This document shows, in pieces, positions 8,512-16,653 of a DNA stretch of 64,000 nucleotides. Source of the DNA: CAVQFD01 sp963724695. GTDB lineage: Bacteria > Acidobacteriota > Vicinamibacteria > Vicinamibacterales > CAVVIG01. Each line of letters opens with the position of its first letter. Position 1 is the first letter of the stretch. Under the pieces are notes generated by a model. That model had not been told where the DNA came from. It searched no databases and saw only the letters and a program-made list of their open reading frames with translations. Both the position numbers and the translations under genes were made by a program. The stretch spans positions 937,172 through 1,001,171 of the forward strand of contig CAVRVW010000012.1 in the NCBI GenBank assembly GCA_963724695.1. Reading direction: 5' to 3'.

Positions 8512-10845
8512 ATGAGGGTGATGAGGGGACTGTTCCGTGCCAGAGCGGCACTGCTGATAATCGCGTTCTGTGCTGTGGCGGCCGAGAGCGGCGCACAGCA
8601 GCTCTCCGTCTCGGGGACCGTGCGCGACAGCACGGGCGTCATTCCCGGAGCGACCGTCACATTGACCTCCAGAGATGGTGGGGTATCCACAACCACCACC
8701 GATGCTTCCGGCGCCTATCGCTTCGACGGACTGTCGGCGGGCAGCTACGAAGTGGCGTTCTCGATGCGCGACTTCGAGCCGGATGTCCGCAACATCACGC
8801 TCGGCCCCGACACGCCGCCAGTGGACGCCCTGCTGGGAGTGGGCCGCGTGGCCACCTCGCTGACTGTCACTGCCGTGGCGGGCAAAGCGACCGCCACGCG
8901 ACTGCCCGTGCCCAACGACGATGTCCCCGCCCAGGTGAGCTCGATTCCCCAGGAACTGCTGCGGCAGCAGGCCGTCAACAGCATCGGCGAGGCGTTGAAG
9001 AACGCGTCGGGCGTGCAGGCGTTCCGCTGGTATGGGGCCTACGAGCAGTTCACCATTCGCGGGTTCAACGACCCGGACCGTGACGGCAGCAACGTCATGC
9101 TGGTCGACGGGATGCGCATGGGAGGCAACCGCTACGGGACGCAGACCAACAATGTGCAGAGCATCGAAGTGCTGAAGGGACCGAGCTCGGTGCTCTACGG
9201 CAGGGGCTCGGTCGGCGGTGCGATCAACATCGTGCGAAAGAAGCCGCAGGCCGTCCGCGCGTACGACTTCAGCTACCGGCTGGGCAGCTTCAACACGCAT
9301 CAGGCGGCGGGTGGTGCCACAGGCGCGATCGGGAGCAACAGCCGCCTCCTCTATCGCGTGGATTCCAGCTTCGAGACGAGCGCCGGCTGGCGCGACGCCG
9401 GCGCGGATCGGTTCAACCTGTCGCCCTCGCTCACCTGGATCATGGGCGACCGCGCGCGGCTCTCGCTCAACCAGACGTTCAACCGCGATCAATTCGACGG
9501 CGATGGCGGCCTGCCGCTCAATATCGTCGGCCTGCCCGACTACGACCCCGAGCTCCGCCTGAGCCTGCCGCAGGACCGCGTGCTCGTGGAGGACTCGCAG
9601 ACACAGGTCGTCTTCCAAGCCACGCTGTCGCCGGCCTGGGAGTTCCGTAATTCCTCCAGTTTCCAGCGCACGAGCGACCGCTACTTCGTCACCGAAGGCC
9701 TGTACGGCGACCCCGACGCGAACCTGGTGTTCCGCGAGCCCCTGGACTTCCACCATTCGCGCCGGCCGGTGCAGAACCAGTCTGAGCTTGTCGGCCACGT
9801 GGACAAGCTCGGACGCCACAACCTCCTGTTCGGCTACGAGTTCCAGCGCGACAAGTACCGGACCGACGTGACGGCCGGCGACGATCCGGACTGCCTGTGC
9901 GGCTACTGGTGGCTGACGATCGCGCCCATGGACCTCGCGACGCTCCAAGAGACGCAGACGCCGCTCGACCTGGAGACCGTCGAGCGCCAGACGTTCGTCA
10001 ACGACCGCATCAATTCGTTCTACGTGCAGGACCAGATCGATGTCGCTTCGCAAGTGAAGCTGAACATCGCCGGCCGTTTCGACGACTACTACCGCACTGT
10101 CGATCGGGAGGGAGGCCTGCCGTTCACCCCGCAGCGCCGCGACCAGACTGCGTTCACCTACAGAGCCGGCCTGGTCTACGCGCCGCGCTACGATCAGCAG
10201 CTCTACGTGGCCACGTCGACCTCGTTCACGCCGGTCACCACCGTGCCCGCGGATGGATCGCCGCTGGATCCCAGCACGGCGCGCAACTACGAGATCGGCC
10301 ACCGCTGGCAGGGGTGGAACGGCCGCGTGGACACGAGCGTCGCCTTGTATCACACGACCCGGAACAACCTGAGCGTCAGGGAATCGGTCGTCGGCTACAT
10401 TCAGATCGGAGAGCAGACGGCAAAGGGCGTGGACCTCGACGTCAACGCGAACCTCTTCGCCGGGACGAACCTGATATTCAACTACGGCTTCGCGCAACCG
10501 CGCTTCGAGGACGCCGAGGAGCTGACCGGCTTCACGCCGCGGTACGTGCCGAAGAACACGCTCAACGTGTGGCTGAGAAAAGACTGGAACAGCGGGCTCA
10601 ACGCGGCCTTCGGCACGCGCTATGTCGGCGACCAGTTCGCCAACAACGAGAACACCCTGGAGCTCGAGGGGTACGGACTGGTGTCAGCGGCAGTGGGCTA
10701 CCGCGCCAGATGGTGGGAGTGGTCGCTGAACCTGGAGAACCTGCTGGACCGCGACGGCTACTTCCTGCCCGGGCACTTCAGCAACCAGGCGTTCCCCGGG
10801 CCCCCGATCAACTTCATCAGCACGATCCGCTTCAGGTTCTCGTAG
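8512..10845 (+). CDS. TonB-dependent siderophore receptor with N-terminal carboxypeptidase-regulatory-like domain
   Basis: The 777-residue outer-membrane protein has a signal peptide ending near AESGAQQ. An 80-residue beta-sandwich (SVSGTVRDSTGVIPGATVTL onward) precedes the plug domain. The plug shows FTIRGFND and VLYGRGSVGGAINIVRKKP, typical of ferric-siderophore receptors. The beta-barrel runs to a C-terminal phenylalanine-rich strand (IRFRFS). The ATG at 8512 is preceded by GGAGGCGCAGG. It would import a ferric siderophore or similar ligand using TonB-ExbBD, none of which are in the window. Expression may depend on the preceding two-component pair. Confidence 0.9.
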   Translation: MRVMRGLFRARAALLIIAFCAVAAESGAQQLSVSGTVRDSTGVIPGATVTLTSRDGGVSTTTTDASGAYRFDGLSAGSYEVAFSMRDFEPDVRNITLGPDTPPVDALLGVGRVATSLTVTAVAGKATATRLPVPNDDVPAQVSSIPQELLRQQAVNSIGEALKNASGVQAFRWYGAYEQFTIRGFNDPDRDGSNVMLVDGMRMGGNRYGTQTNNVQSIEVLKGPSSVLYGRGSVGGAINIVRKKPQAVRAYDFSYRLGSFNTHQAAGGATGAIGSNSRLLYRVDSSFETSAGWRDAGADRFNLSPSLTWIMGDRARLSLNQTFNRDQFDGDGGLPLNIVGLPDYDPELRLSLPQDRVLVEDSQTQVVFQATLSPAWEFRNSSSFQRTSDRYFVTEGLYGDPDANLVFREPLDFHHSRRPVQNQSELVGHVDKLGRHNLLFGYEFQRDKYRTDVTAGDDPDCLCGYWWLTIAPMDLATLQETQTPLDLETVERQTFVNDRINSFYVQDQIDVASQVKLNIAGRFDDYYRTVDREGGLPFTPQRRDQTAFTYRAGLVYAPRYDQQLYVATSTSFTPVTTVPADGSPLDPSTARNYEIGHRWQGWNGRVDTSVALYHTTRNNLSVRESVVGYIQIGEQTAKGVDLDVNANLFAGTNLIFNYGFAQPRFEDAEELTGFTPRYVPKNTLNVWLRKDWNSGLNAAFGTRYVGDQFANNENTLELEGYGLVSAAVGYRARWWEWSLNLENLLDRDGYFLPGHFSNQAFPGPPINFISTIRFRFS

Positions 10846-10854
10846 AGCGCGCTT

Positions 10855-11898
10855 CTACTTCCGGACGTGCCGCTCCAGCATCTGACGCCGCACGACGGCG
10901 CCGTAGACATTGCCCTGCGCGTCCACGCCGAGGCCTTCGGCGCCGGAGTGGTCGGCGGTCGTCGACTCCATGTCTTCGATGAACGCCGTGACGCGGCCGT
11001 CAACGGCGCTGCCGATGCGGATGCCCTTCTTGATGCCCGGGAGCTCGCGGGCGCCCGTATCCGGCCCCGACTCGGAGTCGGCGACATAGATCGTGTCGTC
11101 CCTGGTGATCACGATCCCGCTCGGGCGGCCGAACTGCCGCCACTCTCCGAGCGTCCGCCCATCCTGATCGAAGATCTGGATCCGGTTGTTTTCGCGATCC
11201 CCGACAAAGAGCCGCCCCCGCGAGTCCATCGCAATCGTGTGAGGCTCGCTGATCTCGCCGGGGCCTGAGCCCTTTCTGCCCCACTCCTTGAGGAACCGCC
11301 CATCCTTGTCGAACCGGACCACGCGGTTGTTCTTGCCGTTGCGGTGGCTGTCGGCGACGAAGATGTCACCGTTCGGCGCGACCAGCACGTCGGTCGGCTG
11401 ATCGAAGAGGTCCGGACCGGACCCGGAGACGCCGGCGCGTCCGAGCGTTCGGAGCACCTTGCCATTGGGATCGAACTGGAAGACCTGGTGGCCCTTTTTT
11501 CCGTCGCCTCGCGCGTCGGTCACCCAGAGGTTCCCGGCCCGATCGACGGTGGCCCCGTGCGGGAACAGGAACATCCCCTGCCCCCAGCTGGCGAGCAGCT
11601 TGCCGTCCGCGTTGTACTTGAGGATGGGCGCCTCTGGCCGATCCGCGCAGGAGTTGGCGAAGCACCGGTGGATCACGTAGATCGTGCCGTCCGGCGCAGG
11701 CTCGATCGCCGTCACGGCCGCCCACTTGACCCCTGGAGGCAGCTCGCCCCAATTGCGGGTCGTCGTGTACGGCTGCGGGAGGTCGTTCCTCGGAGCGTCC
11801 GGCGCCTGGCCCGCGGCGTTCGCCGCAGAGCCGGCCGCCAGGGACATCAGCGACATCAGCCAGAGGGCCCAGGCTGCACGAAGGAGGCGGCGCTCCAT
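10855..11898 (-). CDS. secreted NHL beta-propeller resembling peptidyl-alpha-hydroxyglycine lyase (PAL)
   Basis: The 347-residue protein has a signal peptide (to about residue 30) and six NHL-type blades. Several features match the PAL domain of peptide-amidating enzymes: an HRC segment (His77, Arg78), LFPHGATVD with His114, FDQPTDV, EPHTIAMD with His220, and His317 before a GLGVD blade strand. The spacing of the three histidines, 106 and 97 residues, is almost that of the PAL zinc ligands. The residue aligned with the catalytic tyrosine appears to be His185, so lyase activity is uncertain. The start overlaps the M28 peptidase stop (ATGA), so the two are one transcription unit. Confidence 0.75.
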   Translation of the reverse strand: MERRLLRAAWALWLMSLMSLAAGSAANAAGQAPDAPRNDLPQPYTTTRNWGELPPGVKWAAVTAIEPAPDGTIYVIHRCFANSCADRPEAPILKYNADGKLLASWGQGMFLFPHGATVDRAGNLWVTDARGDGKKGHQVFQFDPNGKVLRTLGRAGVSGSGPDLFDQPTDVLVAPNGDIFVADSHRNGKNNRVVRFDKDGRFLKEWGRKGSGPGEISEPHTIAMDSRGRLFVGDRENNRIQIFDQDGRTLGEWRQFGRPSGIVITRDDTIYVADSESGPDTGARELPGIKKGIRIGSAVDGRVTAFIEDMESTTADHSGAEGLGVDAQGNVYGAVVRRQMLERHVRK

Positions 11899-13430
11899 CA
11901 GCGTGCAGCCTGCGTGGCACCCGCGGCGCGCGGTTGCAGCCGGCTCCGATCGAGCGTGTTCACCCCGTCGATGATCTTGGCGTAGGCGCGGGCGATCTGT
12001 TCGAGCCCTGAGGTCGGCACCCACTCCGGCGTGTCCTGCTCGGTGTGCTTGATCTCCGGGGACGTGATGACCTGCATGGCAGGCACGTCGCGAGCCATCG
12101 ATCCCATTTCGCCGGACGCGCCCGGGTCCATGTCGGCCGTCACCGCCACGTTGAAGCTCTGGAACGCACGGAGCGAGAGCTCGAGCAGATCGGGGCTGCC
12201 CCACACCCACCACCGCATCGGCGAAACCGCGGTGGTCATGCGCAGCTTGTTGCCCCAGTACTTGGTGCGCACGGCCGCCACGTGCTCGAGGTTGATCGCC
12301 AGGACCGTGTTGGCGAGCGCGGTCTCCTTGTTGTCGTGGAACCAGCGCGCGCCGGGGCCCCCGTGATGGCCCGCCGATCCGACGAACCTGATATTCCGGC
12401 GGCGCTGGGCCTGCGGGACGCGGGCGAAGTGCTCGACCAGCCCGATCATCACCGCGAGACCAGATCCGTTGTCGAGCGCCGCCTGGAAGTAGCCGTCCAT
12501 ATGCGCGAGGATCGTGATGTCTTCGGTCGCGCCCGCGGCGCCAGGCAGCGTGCCCACGACGCTGGCGGTCTTGAGGCCCGAGCGCATCTCGCTCGTGAGC
12601 TTGAGGCGCACCTTCACGGCCTGCCCTCTGCCGAGGAGGTCTCTCAGAATCTTCCCGTCTTCGAACCCGACGTTAAAACCAGGCCGCCCGGCCGTCGGCT
12701 GCCAGATCGCGAAGTTGTCCGAGAGGCCGAACATCAGGCCCACCGCCCCGGCTCCGTGCTCAAAAGCGCGCTCGACCACCCCCTCGATGTTCGCGGAGTG
12801 GCGGATGTCGCCCGGGAGCGGGATGTCCTGTATGAGGACCGCCTTGCCCTTGACGTCACGGCCGACGAAGTCAGCCGCGGTCCCAGTACCGACCCACACG
12901 AGGTCCCACTCGCTGCCTTCCGACGGCGTGGAAGGCGTGCGGGTCGCGGGCCTCGCGGACTTCAGCGCCAGGGGCTTGCCCGCACCGGTGAAGGTCACCT
13001 CCCAGGCCTTGGGCGTCCACTGCGGGCCCAGGTCGAACGGCAGCTTGTGCACGTTCTGCAGTCCGAGCTTCTTGAAATAGCCCTCGACCCACGCCTGCGT
13101 CGCCTCGTGCCCCGCCGTGCCCACGTTCCTGCCCCAGAACAGGTTGCCGCTCGCTTTGTCCTTCATCGAAATGGCGTCCACTTCCATGAGGAACTGTCGA
13201 AGGCGCCGGCCCTCGATCCCCGCGTAGCGGGCATCGGCCGCCAGGAGCGGTGCACGCAGCATGGCGTCGTCGCGCACGAACCCGTTGGCGTCGACGAGCG
13301 GCTGTCCGAGCGGATTCGGTTCGGGCCGCGCCTCGGGCGCAGTCGCCGGAGCCGCCGGATTCTGCGCTCGGGGCTCGGCGATGATGACCGCCGCTGCCAG
13401 AAACATGAGCGCTGTGAACCGAAGTCGCAT
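11898..13430 (-). CDS. secreted M28-family metallopeptidase with PA domain
   Basis: The 510-residue protein has a signal peptide (MRLRFTALMFLAAAVIIAEP), a protease-associated insert (about residues 150-270) and a zinc aminopeptidase domain. Metal-site motifs include LAHMDGYFQAALDNGSG, an SAGHHGGPGARWF segment and INLEHV. M28 enzymes are dizinc aminopeptidases that release amino acids from exported peptides. The ATG at 13430 was chosen because GAGGTGACC precedes it; two upstream ATGs in frame lack a ribosome site. It is coupled to the PAL-like gene downstream, so the two may act on the same extracellular peptides (inference). Confidence 0.85.
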   Translation of the reverse strand: MRLRFTALMFLAAAVIIAEPRAQNPAAPATAPEARPEPNPLGQPLVDANGFVRDDAMLRAPLLAADARYAGIEGRRLRQFLMEVDAISMKDKASGNLFWGRNVGTAGHEATQAWVEGYFKKLGLQNVHKLPFDLGPQWTPKAWEVTFTGAGKPLALKSARPATRTPSTPSEGSEWDLVWVGTGTAADFVGRDVKGKAVLIQDIPLPGDIRHSANIEGVVERAFEHGAGAVGLMFGLSDNFAIWQPTAGRPGFNVGFEDGKILRDLLGRGQAVKVRLKLTSEMRSGLKTASVVGTLPGAAGATEDITILAHMDGYFQAALDNGSGLAVMIGLVEHFARVPQAQRRRNIRFVGSAGHHGGPGARWFHDNKETALANTVLAINLEHVAAVRTKYWGNKLRMTTAVSPMRWWVWGSPDLLELSLRAFQSFNVAVTADMDPGASGEMGSMARDVPAMQVITSPEIKHTEQDTPEWVPTSGLEQIARAYAKIIDGVNTLDRSRLQPRAAGATQAAR

Positions 13431-13542
13431 GGTCACCTCTCGCGTCTTCATCATTCACTTTGCGGCGGGTCCGCGCAACTCACGGATCCCTCGCCTCGGA
13501 TTTACAGGTTGCCTCGGCTCAGGATAGCCACACTACCTGCCC

Positions 13543-13578
13543 GACCCGCCCGACCTACCTGACCCACCAGACCTACGG
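13543..13578. repeat. 9-bp tandem array (GACCCRCCN family)
   Basis: Four nonamers, GACCCGCCC, GACCTACCT, GACCCACCA and GACCTACGG, stand between divergent genes (M28 peptidase and methyltransferase). They belong to the same family as arrays at 19703, 29868 and 54785. Confidence 0.75.
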
Positions 13579-13613
13579 CGATTGCGGTCGGATTATAGTG
13601 TCAGGAGCCGACC

Positions 13614-14149
13614 ATGACGGTGATGAAAACGCTCTGCATTGCTGTGTCGCTTGTCGTGCGCGGCCGCGGTCGTGTCAGGCCCAGCAGCGAACGCCCGACA
13701 TCCACTTCGTCCCCACCCGCCAGACCATCGCAGAGGCCATGCTGAAGCTGGCCGGCGTCACCGGTGCCGACGTCGTCTACGACCTCGGTTCCGGGGACGG
13801 GCGCATCGTCATCACGGCTGCCCAGCGGTTCGGAGCACGCGGTGTGGGCATCGAGCTCGACCCGAAGCTGGTCGGTATCTCGCAGCAGGTGGCGCGGGAG
13901 GGGGGCGTGGCCGACCTGGTGACGTTCATCGAGGGCGACCTTTTCAAGTCGGATATCTCGGCCGCCACCGTTGTGACGCTCTACCTGTCGAACACCGTGA
14001 ACATGCGCCTCGAGCCGAAGCTCCGCCGCGAGCTCCGGCCCGGCACACGCATCGTCTCCCAGCGGTTTCCCATTGGCACCTGGCCGCCGGAGCAGACCGT
14101 CAAGGTGGAGGGGGAGACCCTAATGCTCTGGACGGTACCGGCCCGATAA
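13614..14149 (+). CDS. secreted or periplasmic class I SAM-dependent methyltransferase-fold protein (frameshifts in signal region)
   Basis: The body shows the glycine-rich SAM-binding loop VYDLGSGDGRIVI, the acidic strand-2 end GIELD and a FIEGDLFKSD segment, all typical of class I methyltransferases. The substrate is unknown. The ATG at 13614 follows AGGAG, but the first 65 bases read a signal peptide only if the frame changes twice: MKTLCIAVSLVV, then CAAAVVSG, then QQRTPDIHF. An extra C in a CCC run explains the second change. The two indels are probably sequencing errors. Confidence 0.7.
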
Positions 14150-14363
14150 GAGCGTCGGCGCACCTGCTGAAACCGCTTTTTTCGGCCCAAAGCGGGCACT
14201 GGTGGTCCGCCGAAGGCGTAATTCCGTCCACAGCTTCTGTAATCCCGTGTGCTGAGTCTGCACACTCCCACCTGAGGGCTACCCCCTCAAACGGCCCCTA
14301 ACCCTAGCTGTCTATACGAAATACGGCAAATGGAATAGGCCGTGCTTCAAGCAGGACAGCGAG
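14150..14363 (+). other. structured leader region ahead of the minor-pilin operon
   Basis: The 214-base gap contains three possible hairpins: CCGCTTT/AAAGCGG (14173-14195), GTGTGC/GCACAC with a 7-base loop (14247-14265), and GAGGG/CCCTC just after it. The first may terminate the methyltransferase gene although no T-tract follows. I recognise no riboswitch class. No ORF or confident promoter is visible. Confidence 0.35.
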
Positions 14364-14939
14364 ATGACCAGAAACTTTCGAACATCGGCCGCCCAGGGCT
14401 TCTCCATGGTGGAGGTCCTGATGGTGATTGCCATCATCGGCGTCCTGAGTGGCGCCGCCGCGATCGTCACGCCGCGCATGGTCGGCCAGTCGAAGGCGGA
14501 CAGCGCCGTCACGACCGCGCTGATGACGCTGCGCCTCGTGCAGGAGCGGGCGGTCGGCGAACGCCGCAATTTCGATGTCGTCTTTACTGAGCCCAACCGC
14601 ATCCAGATTTATCGGGTCGCCGTGCCCCCCGCCACGGGCCGCACCCTCATGAACGATGTCCGGCTCGAAACGGGCCAGCAGTTCATGCAGTTTGACGAAG
14701 TGGACGAGGACACGCCGGACGAGTTTGGCGACGACGGGCCGCTGGCCTTCGGCGTCACGCCGACGACGACGTTCACGAGCGAAGGCACCTTCGTCGACAG
14801 CAGCGGCGACGTGATGAACGGCACGATTTTCCTTGGACACGTGGGACAGGACCCGACGACCGCGCGGGCCATCACGATCTTCGGAGCCACAGGCCTGGTG
14901 CGGTCGTGGCGCTGGGACGGCAGACGGTGGACAGAATGA
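14364..14939 (+). CDS. GspH/FimT-family minor pseudopilin
   Basis: The 191-residue protein starts with a short leader ending in glycine followed by the prepilin methylation site and hydrophobic helix, GFSMVEVLMVIAIIGVLSGA. Prepilin peptidase would cut after Gly12. The C-terminal part is a beta-rich GspH-type globular domain. It is the first gene of a minor-pilin set whose start and stop codons overlap, suggesting a type IV pilus or pseudopilus tip complex. No pilus motor, secretin or prepilin peptidase gene is in the window. Confidence 0.88.
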   Translation: MTRNFRTSAAQGFSMVEVLMVIAIIGVLSGAAAIVTPRMVGQSKADSAVTTALMTLRLVQERAVGERRNFDVVFTEPNRIQIYRVAVPPATGRTLMNDVRLETGQQFMQFDEVDEDTPDEFGDDGPLAFGVTPTTTFTSEGTFVDSSGDVMNGTIFLGHVGQDPTTARAITIFGATGLVRSWRWDGRRWTE

Positions 14940-15493
14940 TGCAGACACGATCTCGAGAATCCGGCTTCAGTCTTATCGAAGTGGTCATCTCCACGGGCAT
15001 CCTGGCGACGGGCCTGCTCGCGATGGCTGGCTTCCTGGCCGTCGGCATGTCGCACATGGCCTCGTCCTCGCCCGCGCTCATCGCGAGGGAGAAGGCCCGC
15101 GAGGCGGTCGAGAGCGTCCACACTGCCCGAGACACGGGCGAGCTCCTGTGGGCGAGGATCAACCACGTGGGCAACGGCACGGGCATCTTCCTCAGCGGGC
15201 CGCAGCCCATCAAGGCCCCCGGGAACGATGGCCTGGCGAACACGGCCGACGACAGCAGCCAACCAGTGGAAACGGTGCGGGCGCCCGGGCGAGACCACAT
15301 CCTGGGCAACGAAGATGACGTGCTGACGCCGTTGACCAACTACACGCGCGAAGTGGCAATCACGCCACTCTTTCGCGACGGCACCACCACCATCAACCCG
15401 AACCTGCGTCAGGTCACGGTGACGGTCCGCTACAAGGTCGGAGACTGGTGGCGCAGCTACACGCTGACCACTTACGTCTCCTCATACTCATGA
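14936..15493 (+). CDS. PilV-like type IV pilus minor pilin
   Basis: The 185-residue protein has the class III signal SGFSLIEVVISTGILATGLLAM and a globular C-terminal part. Its tandem ATGs at 14936 and 14939 overlap the stop of the GspH-like gene, so translation is coupled. The PilV/GspI-like label rests on the N-terminal helix and its order in the operon between GspH-like and PilW-like genes. Confidence 0.82.
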   Translation: MMQTRSRESGFSLIEVVISTGILATGLLAMAGFLAVGMSHMASSSPALIAREKAREAVESVHTARDTGELLWARINHVGNGTGIFLSGPQPIKAPGNDGLANTADDSSQPVETVRAPGRDHILGNEDDVLTPLTNYTREVAITPLFRDGTTTINPNLRQVTVTVRYKVGDWWRSYTLTTYVSSYS

Positions 15494-16617
15494 TGACGAA
15501 GGCATTGGAACCGACCGTCCGCGTCCGGCGAGGCGAGGCCGGGTACTCGCTGGTGGAACTGCTCGTCTCGATGGGCATCACCGTTGTCGTGGTCGGCACC
15601 ACGATGATGGCGATGAACAACGCGCTTCGAGCGACCGAGACCGCGCAGATGGTCACGGCGACGAACGGGACGCTCCGGACCAGCATGGACCTGATGGTGC
15701 GGGACCTGCTGCAGGTCGCGGCGGGCCTGCCCCCCGGGCACACGCTGTCCATCCCTTCAGGCCTCAATTCGGCGGCCGTGCTGCTTCCTGGCCCGCCCGT
15801 CGGCAACGATGGCGATGACACCGATTTTCAGACCGCGAGCGGCGCCACGAGCATCTCAGCCGTCATGCCCGGTCCGGGCCTCGGCCCGGTGGTCAACGGC
15901 GTGGCGACCGACATCTTCACGGTCTTGATGGCGGACAACACCTTCGGTGACGTGGCGATCACGGCCGCGACCGGGACGAGCGTGACCGTCACGCCGGCGG
16001 TGAACATCGCAACCGGCGTGGACCGCGTGGTTCCCGGGCAGTTGATGATGGTCGAGAAGGGTTCGACAGCCCTTCTCCTCCAAGTCACGGCAGTCGACAC
16101 GGGCGCGCGGACGCTCTCGTTCGCGGATACCGACTCGTTGAACCTCAACCAGCCGCTCGCGGCCGCCGGAAGCCTGGCGGCGCTCAACGCCGCGGCGCCA
16201 GCGAACACGCCGTCGGCCGTCAGCCTGACACGGGTGCGGATGATCTCGTACTACATCGACGCGAGGAACCCCGATCACCCGAGGCTCACCCGGCGGGTCA
16301 ACAACGGGGATCCGACCGACTTCGACAACGAGCTGGGCACCACGGTCGCGGTGGACATCGAGGGTCTGCAGGTCTCCTACGACCTCGCGGATGCCAACGC
16401 GAACGCTTCGAACGTCCGCTTCGTGGCCGCGGACCTCACGACCAGCGGCGCCTGCAACCCGGTGGCGTGCAACGTCAACCAGATTCGCAAGATGAACATC
16501 ACGCTGACGGGGCGCTCGCAGCGGCCGGCGACGGCCAGCCGCGAGTACTTCCGGAACGCGGTGTCCACGCAGGTGAGCCTCCGCGGGATGGCCTTCGTCG
16601 ACGAGTACTTCCAGTAG
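15490..16617 (+). CDS. PilW-family minor pilin
   Basis: The 375-residue protein has the prepilin motif AGYSLVELLVSMGITVVVVG and a long beta-rich body. The ATG at 15490 overlaps the PilV-like stop (ATGA). PilW-type minor pilins help to initiate pilus assembly with PilV and PilX. The C-terminal half has several Asn/Asp/Thr-rich strands. A cysteine pair, ACNPVAC, may form a disulfide. Confidence 0.84.
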   Translation: MMTKALEPTVRVRRGEAGYSLVELLVSMGITVVVVGTTMMAMNNALRATETAQMVTATNGTLRTSMDLMVRDLLQVAAGLPPGHTLSIPSGLNSAAVLLPGPPVGNDGDDTDFQTASGATSISAVMPGPGLGPVVNGVATDIFTVLMADNTFGDVAITAATGTSVTVTPAVNIATGVDRVVPGQLMMVEKGSTALLLQVTAVDTGARTLSFADTDSLNLNQPLAAAGSLAALNAAAPANTPSAVSLTRVRMISYYIDARNPDHPRLTRRVNNGDPTDFDNELGTTVAVDIEGLQVSYDLADANANASNVRFVAADLTTSGACNPVACNVNQIRKMNITLTGRSQRPATASREYFRNAVSTQVSLRGMAFVDEYFQ

Positions 16618-16653
16618 GCGCCAGCAAGTGCCAGTAGGCGGCTTTAAGCAGTG

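Noticed and set aside
8440..10497. Long minus-strand open frame of 685 codons opposite the TonB receptor
   Set aside because: It is a shadow frame produced by high G+C. It has an arginine-rich, motif-free translation, and the plus strand encodes a complete receptor.
12045..13562. Plus-strand open frame of 505 codons opposite the M28 peptidase
   Set aside because: The translation is Arg/Gly/Pro/His-rich without domains, while the opposite strand carries peptidase motifs and a signal peptide.
13614..13700. Programmed ribosomal frameshifting in the methyltransferase and other broken genes
   Set aside because: Breaks occur at many unrelated sites without slippery heptamers or conserved signals and in many gene families, which fits sequence error better.
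14150..14363. Cyclic di-GMP riboswitch before the pilin operon
   Set aside because: Hairpins are present, but the conserved GEMM core is not recognisable.
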